DNA from: Glebionis coronaria
Taxonomy: Eukaryota > Streptophyta > Magnoliopsida > Asterales > Asteraceae
NCBI GenBank assembly: GCA_025667525.1
Contig: JANFOE010000053.1
Coordinates: forward strand, 808,501 to 872,500
Reading direction: 5' to 3'
Length of the DNA: 64,000 nt
The notes under the pieces: model-generated
Seen by the model: only the letters and a program-made list of their open reading frames with translations
Told to the model about the DNA's origin: nothing
Database searches by the model: none
Shown: positions 1 to 9,785 of the stretch, in pieces
Layout of the letters: the number at the start of each line of letters is the position of its first letter
How positions within the stretch are numbered: position 1 is the stretch's first letter
Program-made: the position numbers and the translations under genes

Positions 1-739
1 TAAATTAATTACTATGAAATATAGATTTAATCAAACCATTATATGAAAACCTTGGTATCTCAAACACTCACAAATAATAAATTAGAAAATAAATAGATAT
101 GAAATTAAAATAATATGATGGGAATTGGAAATAACCTGACCCGGTGTTGGTTAAACAATTTGGTTGGGTGAATAGCGGCATCATCGGGTTTGATGTGATC
201 CGATGTTGTGGTTGACGGTGGCGTCTAGTAGTATGGCTGGGATGAAGTGGAAGTGAGAAGATGGATAGGGTTAGAAGATTTGTGAAAAGTTGAAATGAAT
301 ATAATGTTTTAATTTTGAGTGGGGTTAATGAAAAGTTTCATTTTGGTAAAGGGCAGGTATATGAAAAGTTGAGATGAAAAATCCCTCTTGAGTGAAAAAT
401 CACATAAAATAGATCGGGGTTTTCTGTACCACTGATCTTTTTAAGCAAAAACATAACAACCGATCTTTTTAATATAAATAGAGCACTCATTGACAAAAGT
501 AATCTTTATAAAGTGATCTATATAAGCTTTTGTGTAGTAATGTTACTAGCAAGTGATTGAACCATTGGTAGAGGAATTTTGCTGCACGGATTTTGTGGTT
601 TACCAGGCAAACGACTGAAAGCTATCGTTGCTACTATGATACAAACCTGTAAGGTAGACTTTTAAATAAGGATTTTAGGCCAAAGTTACTTACATTAGTA
701 AGTAAGGTAGAAAATTTATAAAATATAAAAAAGAAGTAT
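1..739. other. Intergenic DNA, no gene recognised
   Basis: AT-rich DNA without an open frame or repeat that I recognise. From about 820 onward it grades into a composite repeat that recurs elsewhere in the window. Confidence 0.4.
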
Positions 740-817
740 CCGCTGCCAGGAAACTCCAAGCTGCTGCCGAGACTCCATGAATTTACGAATATCAATTGAT
801 ATAACATGCTACAGCGG
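740..817. repeat. CCGCTG/CAGCGG foldback repeat, copy 1
   Basis: A short element bounded by CCGCTGCCAGG on the left and GCTACAGCGG on the right, so the six end bases can pair. The interior differs from the other copies near 12460, 31160, 35725, 56846 and 63485. It marks the start of the composite repeat. Confidence 0.5.
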
Positions 818-1239
818 ATTTTGTTGATATCTTTTACTTTTTAATTTATTTAACCACTAAATATTACTAATGGGCTTCTGCTTTACCGTAAATTTAATGG
901 GCCTGTGCTTTGTGTTTTGTATTATGGGTTGTGGCGTACTTAACACTATAGTTGAAAGTATGTCATAACTTGTAATGCCTAAGTGTGCACATTACATGAC
1001 CTTGACCATTAACCACAGTTGTGTCATTAGACCTTGTATTTGTATTTTTGGCTACACATAACGGTAAAAAATAAAAAGTTACATGCATTTTTAAGTTATT
1101 AATCCTAACTGAAAATGCTAGTAAAATATTGAACTTTTCTCTACACTGAACCTGCTGTTATGAAACGAGCAAGTTAACCATCGGACAAGACATTCTAATT
1201 TGTCGTTAAGTATAGCATATTTAGTTGATCAATAATAAT
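818..1239. repeat. Composite intergenic repeat, copy 1 (left part)
   Basis: The passage around 867-1030 (GGGCTTCTGCTTTACCG, then GTGTCATTAGACC) recurs near 12636-12795, 32240-32410 and 57870-58040. It is degenerate non-coding repeat; I see no gene in it. Confidence 0.55.
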
Positions 1240-1311
1240 GTGGTTGTAGTTTAGTGGTTAGAATACCGCGTTGTGGCCATGGTGACCTGGGCTCGAATCC
1301 CAGCAGCCACA
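1240..1311 (+). tRNA. tRNA-His(GUG)-like gene, copy 1
   Basis: A 72-nt cloverleaf: a 7-bp acceptor stem with one G-U pair, the T arm CTGGG-CTCGAAT-CCCAG, and anticodon GTG at positions 34-36. A-box and B-box promoter sequences are inside it, and T-runs follow at once as possible Pol III terminators. The anticodon stem has a C-A mismatch and a G-U pair, so this copy may be decaying. Four more full copies and one truncated copy lie in the window, each inside the same flanking repeat, so it spreads as part of a larger duplicated unit. Confidence 0.7.
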
Positions 1312-2414
1312 AATTCTATTTTTCTTTTTCTACTTTACTTTTAGAGACTTGTCTGATAAAAACAATAGATTTCTCCGTTAAATAAGCAAGTCAATTTATT
1401 GATAACGAAACCGTTAAAGGTAAGGAGGTTGCATGTTGCATTGATTATAATAAGTAACGCGTCTGCTAGTAAAGACTAGATAATGATCATTTTTTGAGGA
1501 ATCCATTACATGTTTATTGTGGAACTAGTAATTGTGGTAAATCTTTCATAGTCTGCTTCAAGACAGTTATCTAAAGTTGTAATGGTGATCTTGAATTATG
1601 ATATTGATGTACTAGCTTAGTAATAACTATCTACTCAGGGATCTTTTGGTTGGTTAATGTTTATGCTATGTGGCACTGGCTTCTTTGGCCTATAAATGTA
1701 CAATTAGGTCGGTTTCAGCTACTCTTTCTTTTATCGGGACTGGCTTCTTTGGCCTATCAAGACCAAGTGAATCTGTTTAAAAGAATCACCCATTTTACAT
1801 GCAGCAGATATTATCGTGTAGAATTAAAAAATACCGAATCAGGCCTTTTAACAGGCCAATCAACATGTTCAAAAAATTCTAAAGCTTCATCCAAGGTTTT
1901 CTCTTCACAAAAGCGTTGGGGCTCGGTTTCAATAACATTGCGTTATTTTTACTTGAAATTATGCTAAAAATGTTCTTTTTGCCAGTTTCAATGGTAGAAT
2001 TATGGTTTTTTTATCACATTACTTCTTACAAACTCGTGGAAACCGAATCACAGAAGAAATGGATGAAACTATATACTAATAACAAGATTAAATCAAAATC
2101 ATAATAATGGCAACGAAGGACCTCAACTGTTTACTGATATCTCAACAAATTCACTTAATTTGGGACAAAATTTGTCTGACCTTCCATTTCCTCCTTCAAA
2201 TTGAAGCATTGCCGGTCCCAGACACATGGGTAGTCTGTAGATCCTTATTAGTATATGGCAACTAAGGACGTCGTTTGCTGGCCTGGTAGGCACAAAGCCC
2301 GTGCAGCAAAATACTTCACAAGTTTTGGTTCAATCGCTTGCTAGTCAAACTAATCATATTCAAGTGACAGTCAACAACCCAGAGTCTACTGCACCAAAAG
2401 TTGGTTCAGGAGTC
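1312..2414. repeat. Composite repeat copy 1 (right part) with PPR trace
   Basis: Holds the passages TAACGCGTCTGCTAGTAAAG and GAGGAATCCATTACATG, found again in every other copy of the composite unit. The last 120 bases (from about 2296) read as an open frame rich in Q, S and T, cut by the Ty3 insertion at 2420. I cannot identify it. Confidence 0.5.
1755..1915 (-). pseudogene. PPR gene fragment (decayed)
   Basis: Read on the minus strand, this matches the better preserved PPR fragments at 32967-33185 and 58599-58805 (the CEEKTLDEAL block is still visible), but it is shorter and interrupted. Pentatricopeptide proteins bind organellar RNA; this piece is far too short to work. It lies at the same place in the composite repeat as the other PPR fragments. 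Confidence 0.5.
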
Positions 2415-2419
2415 GGCTC
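2415..2419. repeat. Target site duplication GGCTC (left)
   Basis: GGCTC directly precedes the LTR start and recurs at 11693-11697 directly after the 3' LTR. Five base pairs is the normal size for an LTR retrotransposon. Confidence 0.9.
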
Positions 2420-4326
2420 TGATAGGTGTGTAAACACCCATCTTTTCTACCACTTAATTACAATAATAACCGAGCCAAAATGTGTATTTTATGTCTTTTA
2501 TGTCGGAATTATGCGTGGTTTGCGTTTTTGTTGTGATTTAGGACGAAAAGGTGAAAAGTGGAGAAAACACGGGCATTCACGGGCTTTTATTGAAGAAAAA
2601 GATGAAAGACGAAGTCGAGAAGTCAAGAGTGCAAAAAGAACGGAAGTCCAAGACCAATTCTGAAGATTTATCGAAGAAAAAGTCGAAAGACGGAAGTTTA
2701 CTTAAAAGCCGAAGAACTCAAGGCTATTTTATTGAAGAATTGAAAGACGAGTTCAAAAGAAATCCCGAGCCACAAGTCATTAGAGTCCAAGTTTAAAGAA
2801 GATTAGAAGAATAAAGGACTAATGGTGCAATTAATGAAGATTAAAGGCTTAAGGACCTAATGACGCAATTAAGAAGAAAAGAAGGAGGGGAGGAAGCTTC
2901 CTAATCCTCCCCTATATATAGATTAGATCTTAATTACTTTCATTTTGTTGGATAGTTTGACACACTATTTCTTCCACTTTTAATTACCTTGCAATTTAAT
3001 TACCTTGTCATTTACTTTATTGTCAAATTTAAATACCTTGTCTTGCACTTTAATTTCCATTTAATTTCAAGTAAGTTTTTCTTTTAATTCTTGTCAATCT
3101 TTATCTTTATCTTGTTAATCTCATTCTACCTTTCTTGATCTTTGATTCTTATTGTTTATGTTCATGTTCATGTTCTTATTCTTTCTTATTTTGATCAAGT
3201 GGTTTTGATTATTTTGATTAAGTTTTGTGAGTTTGATTGTTTTAGATTGATTGTTTATGCTTAATAGTTGTTTTGTTATTAGTTTGATTTAATCTTGTGT
3301 TTGATTTAGCTTTGTTTTGCTTAGATTCGTGTTATTATTTTGTTCCTTGTTCTTCGGTTTCTTGTTACTGATCTTTTCCAGGAATCGGCCAAGCCCAGCG
3401 ACATTCCGAGTAAAGCTTCTCATTGGATGACTATTCGGAATATTGAATATTCCGAATAGTGGTTTTATTCCGAGTAAGGTTGGCTATTCCGAATAGCCAG
3501 GTATTCCGAATAGGGAAGGATATTCCGAGTAGCAGAACATTCCGAATAGGGAGTTTATTCCGGATAGGGTCAGTATTCCGAATAGGTGATAATATTCCGG
3601 ATAGTGAAACATTCCGAGTAGGCCAAATATTCCGGGTAGGAATAATATTCCGAATAGGGGATTTATTCCGCATAGCCAAACTATTCCGGATAGAAGAACT
3701 TTATTCCGAATAGGACAGTATTCCGGATAGAGGTACTTATTCCGCATAGGGCTGGTTATTCCGGGTAAGGATTATTCCGCATAGGATTATTCCGAGTTGC
3801 CATTATTCCGAATAGGCTGCATTGTTCCGAATAGAGGGTTTTATTCCGGATAGGTGACATATTCCGAGTAAGCTTAATATTCCGAATAGGGTTTATTCCG
3901 GATAGGGGTAATTTTCAGCTTCTTACCTTTTAGTCTTTAGTTTTCTTAATTTCGAGCTTTAATTTTCCCGCCTTTTTACTCAGTCGCACTTTAAGTTTAT
4001 TTGCCTTAGATTTATTTTAGCCTTGCCTTAGTTTTAAGTTTTAGTTGCGTTTTAAGTTTGCCTTAGTTAGATTTAAGTTTGTGTTATTTATATTTAGTGC
4101 CCTTTAATTTCCGTCTCGCTTTTAAATACTTGCACCATTTACTTTAAATTAGTTTTAGATTTATTTTAACGCACTTTTACTTTTATTGTTTTGCACTTTT
4201 ACTTTAAACTACTACAACGACACAACTTTTGTTTCACCAAATTCAACTGAGTCGTACTTTAAGCCGGGAATCAATTCGTTAAGATACCGAGAAACGAACT
4301 TTTCAACTAGAAAAATCTTTGTATCA
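2420..4326 (+). repeat. 5' LTR of the Ty3 element
   Basis: 1907 bp, TGATAGG...TGTATCA. It contains a TATATATAG box near 2923-2931, as expected for the U3 promoter, then T-rich sequence, then an array of TATTCCGNATAGG units at 3402-3907, then a T-rich tail. The copy at 9786-11692 has the same length. Confidence 0.92.
3402..3907 (+). repeat. TATTCCGNATAGG array in the 5' LTR (about 28 units)
   Basis: About 28 degenerate units of TATTCCGNATAGG, where N is A, G or C, separated by 4-10 variable bases. The core TATTC-C-GAATA is a near palindrome with a single central base. One unit is inverted (ATTCGGAATA near 3434). Several open frames on both strands come only from this repetition and are not genes. 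Confidence 0.85.
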
Positions 4327-4328
4327 AA

Positions 4329-4343
4329 TGGCGCCGCTGCCGG
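4329..4343 (+). other. Primer binding site (tRNA-Asp)
   Basis: TGGCGCCGCTGCCGG lies two bases after the 5' LTR. It matches the complement of the 3' end of plant tRNA-Asp with one difference, the primer used by Athila/Tat-type Ty3 elements. Confidence 0.8.
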
Positions 4344-4578
4344 CTCTTTTCGTAAAGATTAACGGTTTTTCTGTGAAAGACGCGTTGCTTTTTGGGATCC
4401 GTTCACTTGTGAGCGTTACTTTTCTTGCATAAAAAATTCAAAAAAAAATCATAAAAATTAAAAATTGATAAAAATCCATAAAAAGTAAAAATTTCAAAAA
4501 TCCAAAAAGATTTTATTTTTATTGTGTATATATATTGTCTTTATGTTTGGTTTCTTTTTCTTTTGCATTTTCAGGTGT

Positions 4579-5835
4579 ATGCGTACTAGATCTTCTAATT
4601 ATTAAGAGCCCGAGACTCAAGAAGATTTAAGTATGTCAGGTGTCAACAACAATAATCAACAACCGCACCTCAACAATAATAACAACAATGTTCTTCCACA
4701 GCCCGATCTTCGGACAATGGAGGAGCTTTGCCAACCTACCATGTTTGGACGAGGAGGACCGATTGCGCCGATGCAAATCAACGCTCCTGAGTTTTCGTTG
4801 AAGCACCACATGATTCAGCAAGTGCAAACTAACCCTTTCAGAGGAATGCCTGATGATGATGCCAACAAACACCTCGACAAGTTCATTACAATCACCCAAA
4901 GCATGAAGTTGCCTGGTGCCACAATGGATGTTCTTCGTCTTCAACTCTTTCCACATACTTTATCACATCATGCCGAGAAATGGTTTGATCGTCTCCCGAA
5001 GAATTCTATTCATACTTGGGATGACATGACTCAACGCTTTTTGTCGCGCTACTTTCCACCATCCATGGTCACGAGCCTTCGCAATCAAATCAGCGGTTTT
5101 ATGCAAGAACCCGATGAATCTCTTTTTGATGCTTGGGAAAGATATAATGTCTTGATTGATCGTTGTCCAAACCACAACATGCTCCCTGTGACCTTAATTG
5201 ATACTTTCTACAACGGTTTGACTTTTCGAGATCGTGATACGATTAATGCAGCCGCCGGTGGCACATTCATGAAAAGGAGACCCGAGGAGTGTAGAGAACT
5301 TATTGAGAACATGACTACTCACCACAAAAACTGGGATTCCTCTGCTTCTTCAAGGAACAACTCGAGAGTCAATGTTTCCTCCACCTCAGCAAACCCTGAT
5401 ATGACCGAACTCACCCGCATGATGACTGAAATGAGCAAAAGTATCACGCTTCTCGCTTCAAACCAACAACAACAACAAGTTAAAGCGGTTGCTAATCCTT
5501 GTGAAACATGCGGCAGTCCTCACTCATACACTGATTGTCCTTCTACACAAGGAAATCCGGAAAATGTGTATGCAGCTTATGGTAATTATTCACCGGAAAA
5601 TTACCAAGGTCGACCACAAGGGGATAGAAATCTGCTGAGTTACCGATCAAACAATTACCTTTCACCCGGTTTTTCTCCTCAAAACCAACACCCCGCGAAC
5701 AATTACAATGGAAGCAACCAAATCCCACCAAGAGCTTCTAATCCTTATCACCCACCCGCTCAACAAACCCCACCCATTAACCCCGATGTTGACGCCATCA
5801 TGAGAACCCAAGGTGAGCAAATTAAGAATCTGTAG
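4579..5835 (+). pseudogene. Ty3 gag region, interrupted
   Basis: Gag forms the particle that packages retroelement RNA. The longest open piece runs 4633-5835 (400 aa). An upstream in-frame ATG at 4579 begins MRTRSS, like Athila-type Gag, but meets a stop at 4603. Residues about 50-230 of the open piece form the retrotransposon Gag domain (motifs HAEKWFDRLP, FLSRYFPP, DAWERY). A zinc knuckle of form CX2CX3HX4C follows at about residues 290-303, one residue short of the usual spacing. The N-terminal stretch is rich in asparagine. TAG at 5833 ends the piece; the frame continues into the protease after a second stop (TGA, 5899). The nonsense codons suggest a dead copy. Confidence 0.85.
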
Positions 5836-5940
5836 AGCCAAATTATCAATCTGAAAGGAGATATCATAAAGCAAGGAAATGAGATTAGATCCGAGCTTTG
5901 AGATAACATTCAATCATCCTTCAGCAATCAAACGAATGAT

Positions 5941-6864
5941 TTGAAGAATATGCTTGCTAGTTTCTTGCCCGCAGCTCAACCTTCTACTGCAAGTTCTCTA
6001 CCTTCAAACACTGTCACCAATCCGCGAGCCAATGTGAGTGCTATTACTACTCGTAGTGGAGTCACCATCGTAGGACCACCAATCCCACCCCCATCATCTA
6101 CAACTCCTCCACCACCATTTATCCCTACTCCTCCTACACCTAGTATTAGTGCACCATTACCGTCTCCGCCTCGACGTGATGAAGTTCCCACGAATGACCC
6201 TTCAACATCTCAACCTTTACCTTCACCACCAAAACCCAACATCCCTTATCCTTCTCGTTTAGGCAAAACCAAAATGCTAACCAAAGATGACTCCGACGTG
6301 ACACGCTATGTGAAGATGATCTCTCAGATGAACTTCAACATTAGCTTTCTTGAAGCACTTGTCCACATGCCCAAATTTGTTAAAGCATTTAAGGAATTGC
6401 TTAACAAGAAGGAGAAGCTGATTGAACTCGCCAACACACGCTTAAATGAAAACTGCTCTGTAGTTATTCTTAAAGAACTTCCGGAAAAGATTGGAGATCC
6501 CGGTCGTTTTGTGTTGCCTCGCGTGTTCAACAAAACTGAAGAATTTACTGCCCTTGCTGATCTTGGGGCCAGTATTAATTTGATGCCACTGAGTGTTTGG
6601 AAAACACTATCATTACCCGACCTCACTCCAACGAAGATGACTCTCGAACTTGCAAATCGCACTCTCGCTTACCGCGTTGGTATAGCCGAAGACGTGTTTA
6701 TTAAAGTTGGCACATTTACTTTCCCGGTCGATTTTGTCGTAGTTGATTATGAAATGAAGCCTCGTATTCCTTTAATACTTGGTCGGCCATTCTTGAGAAC
6801 CGGACGAGCTTTAGTGGATGTGGCCGAAGGTGAGTTAATCTTAAGAGTCGGGGATGATGCATAA
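5941..6864 (+). pseudogene. Ty3 aspartic protease region, same frame as gag
   Basis: The reading frame of gag resumes here for 307 codons. The first third is proline-rich (a run of PPP and TPP). The second half carries the retropepsin-like active site DLGAS at about codon 207, followed by the flap-side sequence and a late ILGRPFL motif near codon 278, both typical of plant Ty3 proteases. In the family this enzyme cuts the Gag-Pol precursor. No reverse transcriptase follows. TAA at 6862 ends the piece, and the same frame reopens ten bases later, so this stop also looks acquired. Confidence 0.82.
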
Positions 6865-6873
6865 GTTTTCAAA

Positions 6874-7758
6874 ATGGGGAAGCTTACAGGCAAATCCTTT
6901 GGAGGCCGAGAATCAGTGAATATGATTAATGTGCATGAGGACTTCATCGTCTACAACAATCCTCTATTCGAGTCTTGCAATGCTAATCCACTCTTTCAAG
7001 ATGATGTGGATGATTCTCGCTTCACTTTGGAAGCTTCTCCCATTTATGATTCTCCACCGGTCTTTGATGCTTATGATGATGATTCTAGCTCAGATTCGGA
7101 TGATTTTGATGATTGTACTTCTGAGTATCCCGAGCTGCCCACGTATGATGATTTCGATGAGGCTAATACTCTTTCGAGCAATTCTTCACATGATGAAGAT
7201 CCTCCGCCATCACTCGCTCCTACTTTGGACGATTACTCATTTGAGGAATACTTCTCTATGTTTCTCAACACTTACTTCCCTCATGAGAGTGATGCTCCTC
7301 CTTATGATTTTGAAGATTATCGTCTTGATCCTACATTGGATTTGAAGAAAATACTTTCTAAGGAGAAGAAACCGGTCGACACCGATATTCGCAGCACGTA
7401 TGAGTTAACACCTCTTTGTCCCCCTTCTGAGGACGAGGTTGTGCTTCTTCGCGGATCTTCTTCCCACTCTGCTGAGCCTGAGTGCTATTTTCCCTTAAAG
7501 GAAAAGGTGTTCGACCCCGGTATTGCAATCTTTAAGCCATCTCAGTATCCACCTGATGAAATAAAAGGAAATATCTTTGGAACTTATGGAAATCTGCTTG
7601 CACTACTTCACCCTTGCTTCCACCGTGCTCCATCGTTGCTTAAGGGAACCTTGCCTACTCTTTTTTGGCTTGCCTTGTTCGCCTTAAGCTTGTGCTTATT
7701 GATGGACGAAAACTATGTCTTTGATCCTGGTGGATATGTTTCATGCTTCTTCCGTTGA
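6874..7758 (+). CDS. Acidic reading frame of the Ty3 element, replacing pol
   Basis: 294 codons in the same frame as gag and protease, occupying the place where pol should begin. Residues about 40-170 are strongly acidic and rich in D, E, S, Y and P (for example YDDDSSSDSDDFDD). Near residues 255-275 there is a hydrophobic stretch (LFWLALFALSLCLL) that could span a membrane. I recognise no enzyme motif. Whether it is translated is doubtful, because the frame is preceded by four stop codons; it could only use its own ATG. It may be the degenerate remainder of the protease-RT linker, or sequence specific to a non-autonomous family. Confidence 0.5.
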   Translation: MGKLTGKSFGGRESVNMINVHEDFIVYNNPLFESCNANPLFQDDVDDSRFTLEASPIYDSPPVFDAYDDDSSSDSDDFDDCTSEYPELPTYDDFDEANTLSSNSSHDEDPPPSLAPTLDDYSFEEYFSMFLNTYFPHESDAPPYDFEDYRLDPTLDLKKILSKEKKPVDTDIRSTYELTPLCPPSEDEVVLLRGSSSHSAEPECYFPLKEKVFDPGIAIFKPSQYPPDEIKGNIFGTYGNLLALLHPCFHRAPSLLKGTLPTLFWLALFALSLCLLMDENYVFDPGGYVSCFFR

Positions 7759-8118
7759 TGATCAAGGTCGAGTCAGGCTAATGACTCGGTTAACAAAAAT
7801 CAAGCGCTTCTTGGGAGGCAACCCATGCATCTATCTTTTCGCTTTCTTTATCATAAGTGTAGGGGGAGACCCGTTGGTTTGCTTTCCTCTCCTCACTTCT
7901 TAATCAGGGATCCGAGCTTCAATGACCCACTCTTGATGATTCTTGACGACCTGTGATTCCGTGTTCCATTATCCCGGTTCTATCCTAAACTCTTTTCGAT
8001 TCACTATTTTATATTTTCTCAATATTAAAATAGGAATATCTTTAGTTGTCTTTTCCTTAGCGAGATTTAAACAACGTGCACAATGTCCTAAGTGTAGGGG
8101 AGTTTACTCCCACATGCT

Positions 8119-8140
8119 TAAACATTGAGGACAATGTTTA
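8119..8140 (+). other. Perfect hairpin before a PPT-like tract
   Basis: TAAACATTG, a four-base AGGA loop, then CAATGTTTA: a 9-bp perfect stem. It is followed four bases later by AAGTGTAGGGGGG. A similar hairpin (CATTGC/GCAATG, GAGGACA in the loop) precedes the real polypurine tract at 9772. Confidence 0.7.
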
Positions 8141-9771
8141 TCTTAAGTGTAGGGGGGACTTCTATCGAAGTTAAGTGGTCTTTTCCTTGTATTTGTCCTC
8201 ATTTTAACCGGAAAATCAATTTTTCGACATTTTTCCAAATTTTTGATCTATTTTGGCCTATTAGTTTTGCCCTTTGCATAGTTATTTTCTTTCCTTATTA
8301 GAATAAATGTTTAAATAAGCGGTTTTAATTTTCAAACGTTGTGAATCTTTTGACTCAACCCGAGTTTACTTATCTAAGTTACTCTAGCTAGTATCCTTAA
8401 CATGTTTAAGTCAAGTTTTGCTAGGCTTTTATATAGGGAGCTATAAAACACGAAAGTCTTAACTCTCACGGGGTAAGAACAAGAAATTTTCGCAAGTTCC
8501 TATAATTGATCCTAGAGAGTCGTTTATCAAGGGAACTTTAAAATGCGATTTCTAAAGCTTGAAAGAGTCTAAGAATTTGCAAGATCCTATAGGCGACTCG
8601 AAAACCCAAAACTTTGATTTAATAGGCTAAGCATCCACGAGTCTCATTCCTTGAGATTTTAAACTGTGGAGAACGAGAGATGATAGAGCCAATTATAAGT
8701 TCGGTATTCTTTCGTGAATTTATGTGAGTTAATTATAAGCCTATTCTCCCATCGCTTGCTAATAAATTTATCTGCAATAAATAAGGTTGTACGATTTGAA
8801 AAGTTACTTAGCTTCTAGCCCAAGATCGTTTAAAAGTTGCTCGGTATGGATTAGAGTTCATAGCCAAGGCATAACTTATTGAAGCGGGATGCGAAGATTG
8901 GCGAGTCCGAAAAGGCCCTAACAAGGCATGAGGGCTTTATTTTGTTGCTAAAGATCCAAAGTGATGTGAAGAATCATTTATCGAAAATCAATATGAAGGA
9001 TCGAGACACACGAAGAAAAGCAAATACTCCCCAAAAGTCATGGAGAAGTGTATCCGAAAAGACCCTAACAAGGTATGAGGATAAATAGATCCAAGTCATA
9101 AAAGGAGGCGGATCGTTGTATATCAAAGTCCAAACTAAAGATTGGAGAAAAATGAAGAAGTCGTGGTCCAAGTATGAATCTCTCAAAACTTCAAGTGAAG
9201 AAATTCCTATATGAAGAGAAGACCATAATTTCATGAACGTCTCTCAAGGTTTGAAGTATGAAGTCGCTGCCAAATATCGGTCCGAGAAAGGTCTCAAATC
9301 GCGAAGCGAGTTATGCCAAGATATGAACTTTATGAGGTCCCGAGAAGCAGTTTTAAAAGATTTTGTCCTTTAGCTAAATATTGATTAAATCGTTCACTTT
9401 ATTTTCAGACTAAATAACTATCGAAATAAGTCAACAATGCATCCTCGTGATCATTCAAGACAATAATAAAATATAAGAGATACACCTAGGAATAAGGGAG
9501 TCTAAGTGAATAATTGGCCCACATGAGTTCGTGTTAGTTTACTAACTTATAATAACAATGATCTCGTTTTTAAGCTTGGTTTGGAGAAAGTGAGAAGTTG
9601 AGGATGATGATTATTCATGACATTTCCAAAACCAAAGGTATGCTTTTGATTTCTTTACTTTGAATGTTTATAGTTTCTATCTCTTTAATCAAGGTCAACA
9701 TGGATTAATTATGATGAAAAATGTAAACGTGCTTTGTAACTAATGCATTGCATGAGGACATTGCAATGGTC

Positions 9772-9785
9772 AAGTGTAGGGGATT
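9772..9785 (+). other. Polypurine tract of the Ty3 element
   Basis: AAGTGTAGGGGATT lies directly against the TG that opens the 3' LTR, the position where plus-strand synthesis starts in LTR elements. Confidence 0.75.

Larger units (their letters stand above)
7759..9785 (+). other. 3' untranslated part of the Ty3 element
   Basis: No long frame. It contains CTTGGGAGGCAACCCA near 7810-7825, a motif common in plant Ty3 elements downstream of pol and able to form a TGGG/CCCA hairpin. Three AAGTGTAGGGG tracts (near 7856, 8088 and 8144) resemble the true polypurine tract at 9772-9783. Hairpins precede two of the four tracts, at 8119-8140 and 9746-9768. Confidence 0.6.

Noticed and set aside
2301..2663. 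120-codon frame across the start of the Ty3 element
   Set aside because: It crosses the LTR border at 2420, so it is a chance fusion of host and element sequence.
3420..3450. Possible heat-shock or phosphate-response elements in the LTR array
   Set aside because: TTC-N-GAA has one central base where heat-shock elements need two; GNATATNC-like matches are few and expected from the repeat itself.
3431..3747. Overlapping open frames on both strands rich in FRIG, PIRN or SGI repeats
   Set aside because: They arise from the short-unit array in the LTR, which is open in several frames at once; no protein is implied.
6929..7345. Methionine- and isoleucine-rich 138-codon frame
   Set aside because: Shadow frame of the acidic Ty3 reading frame.
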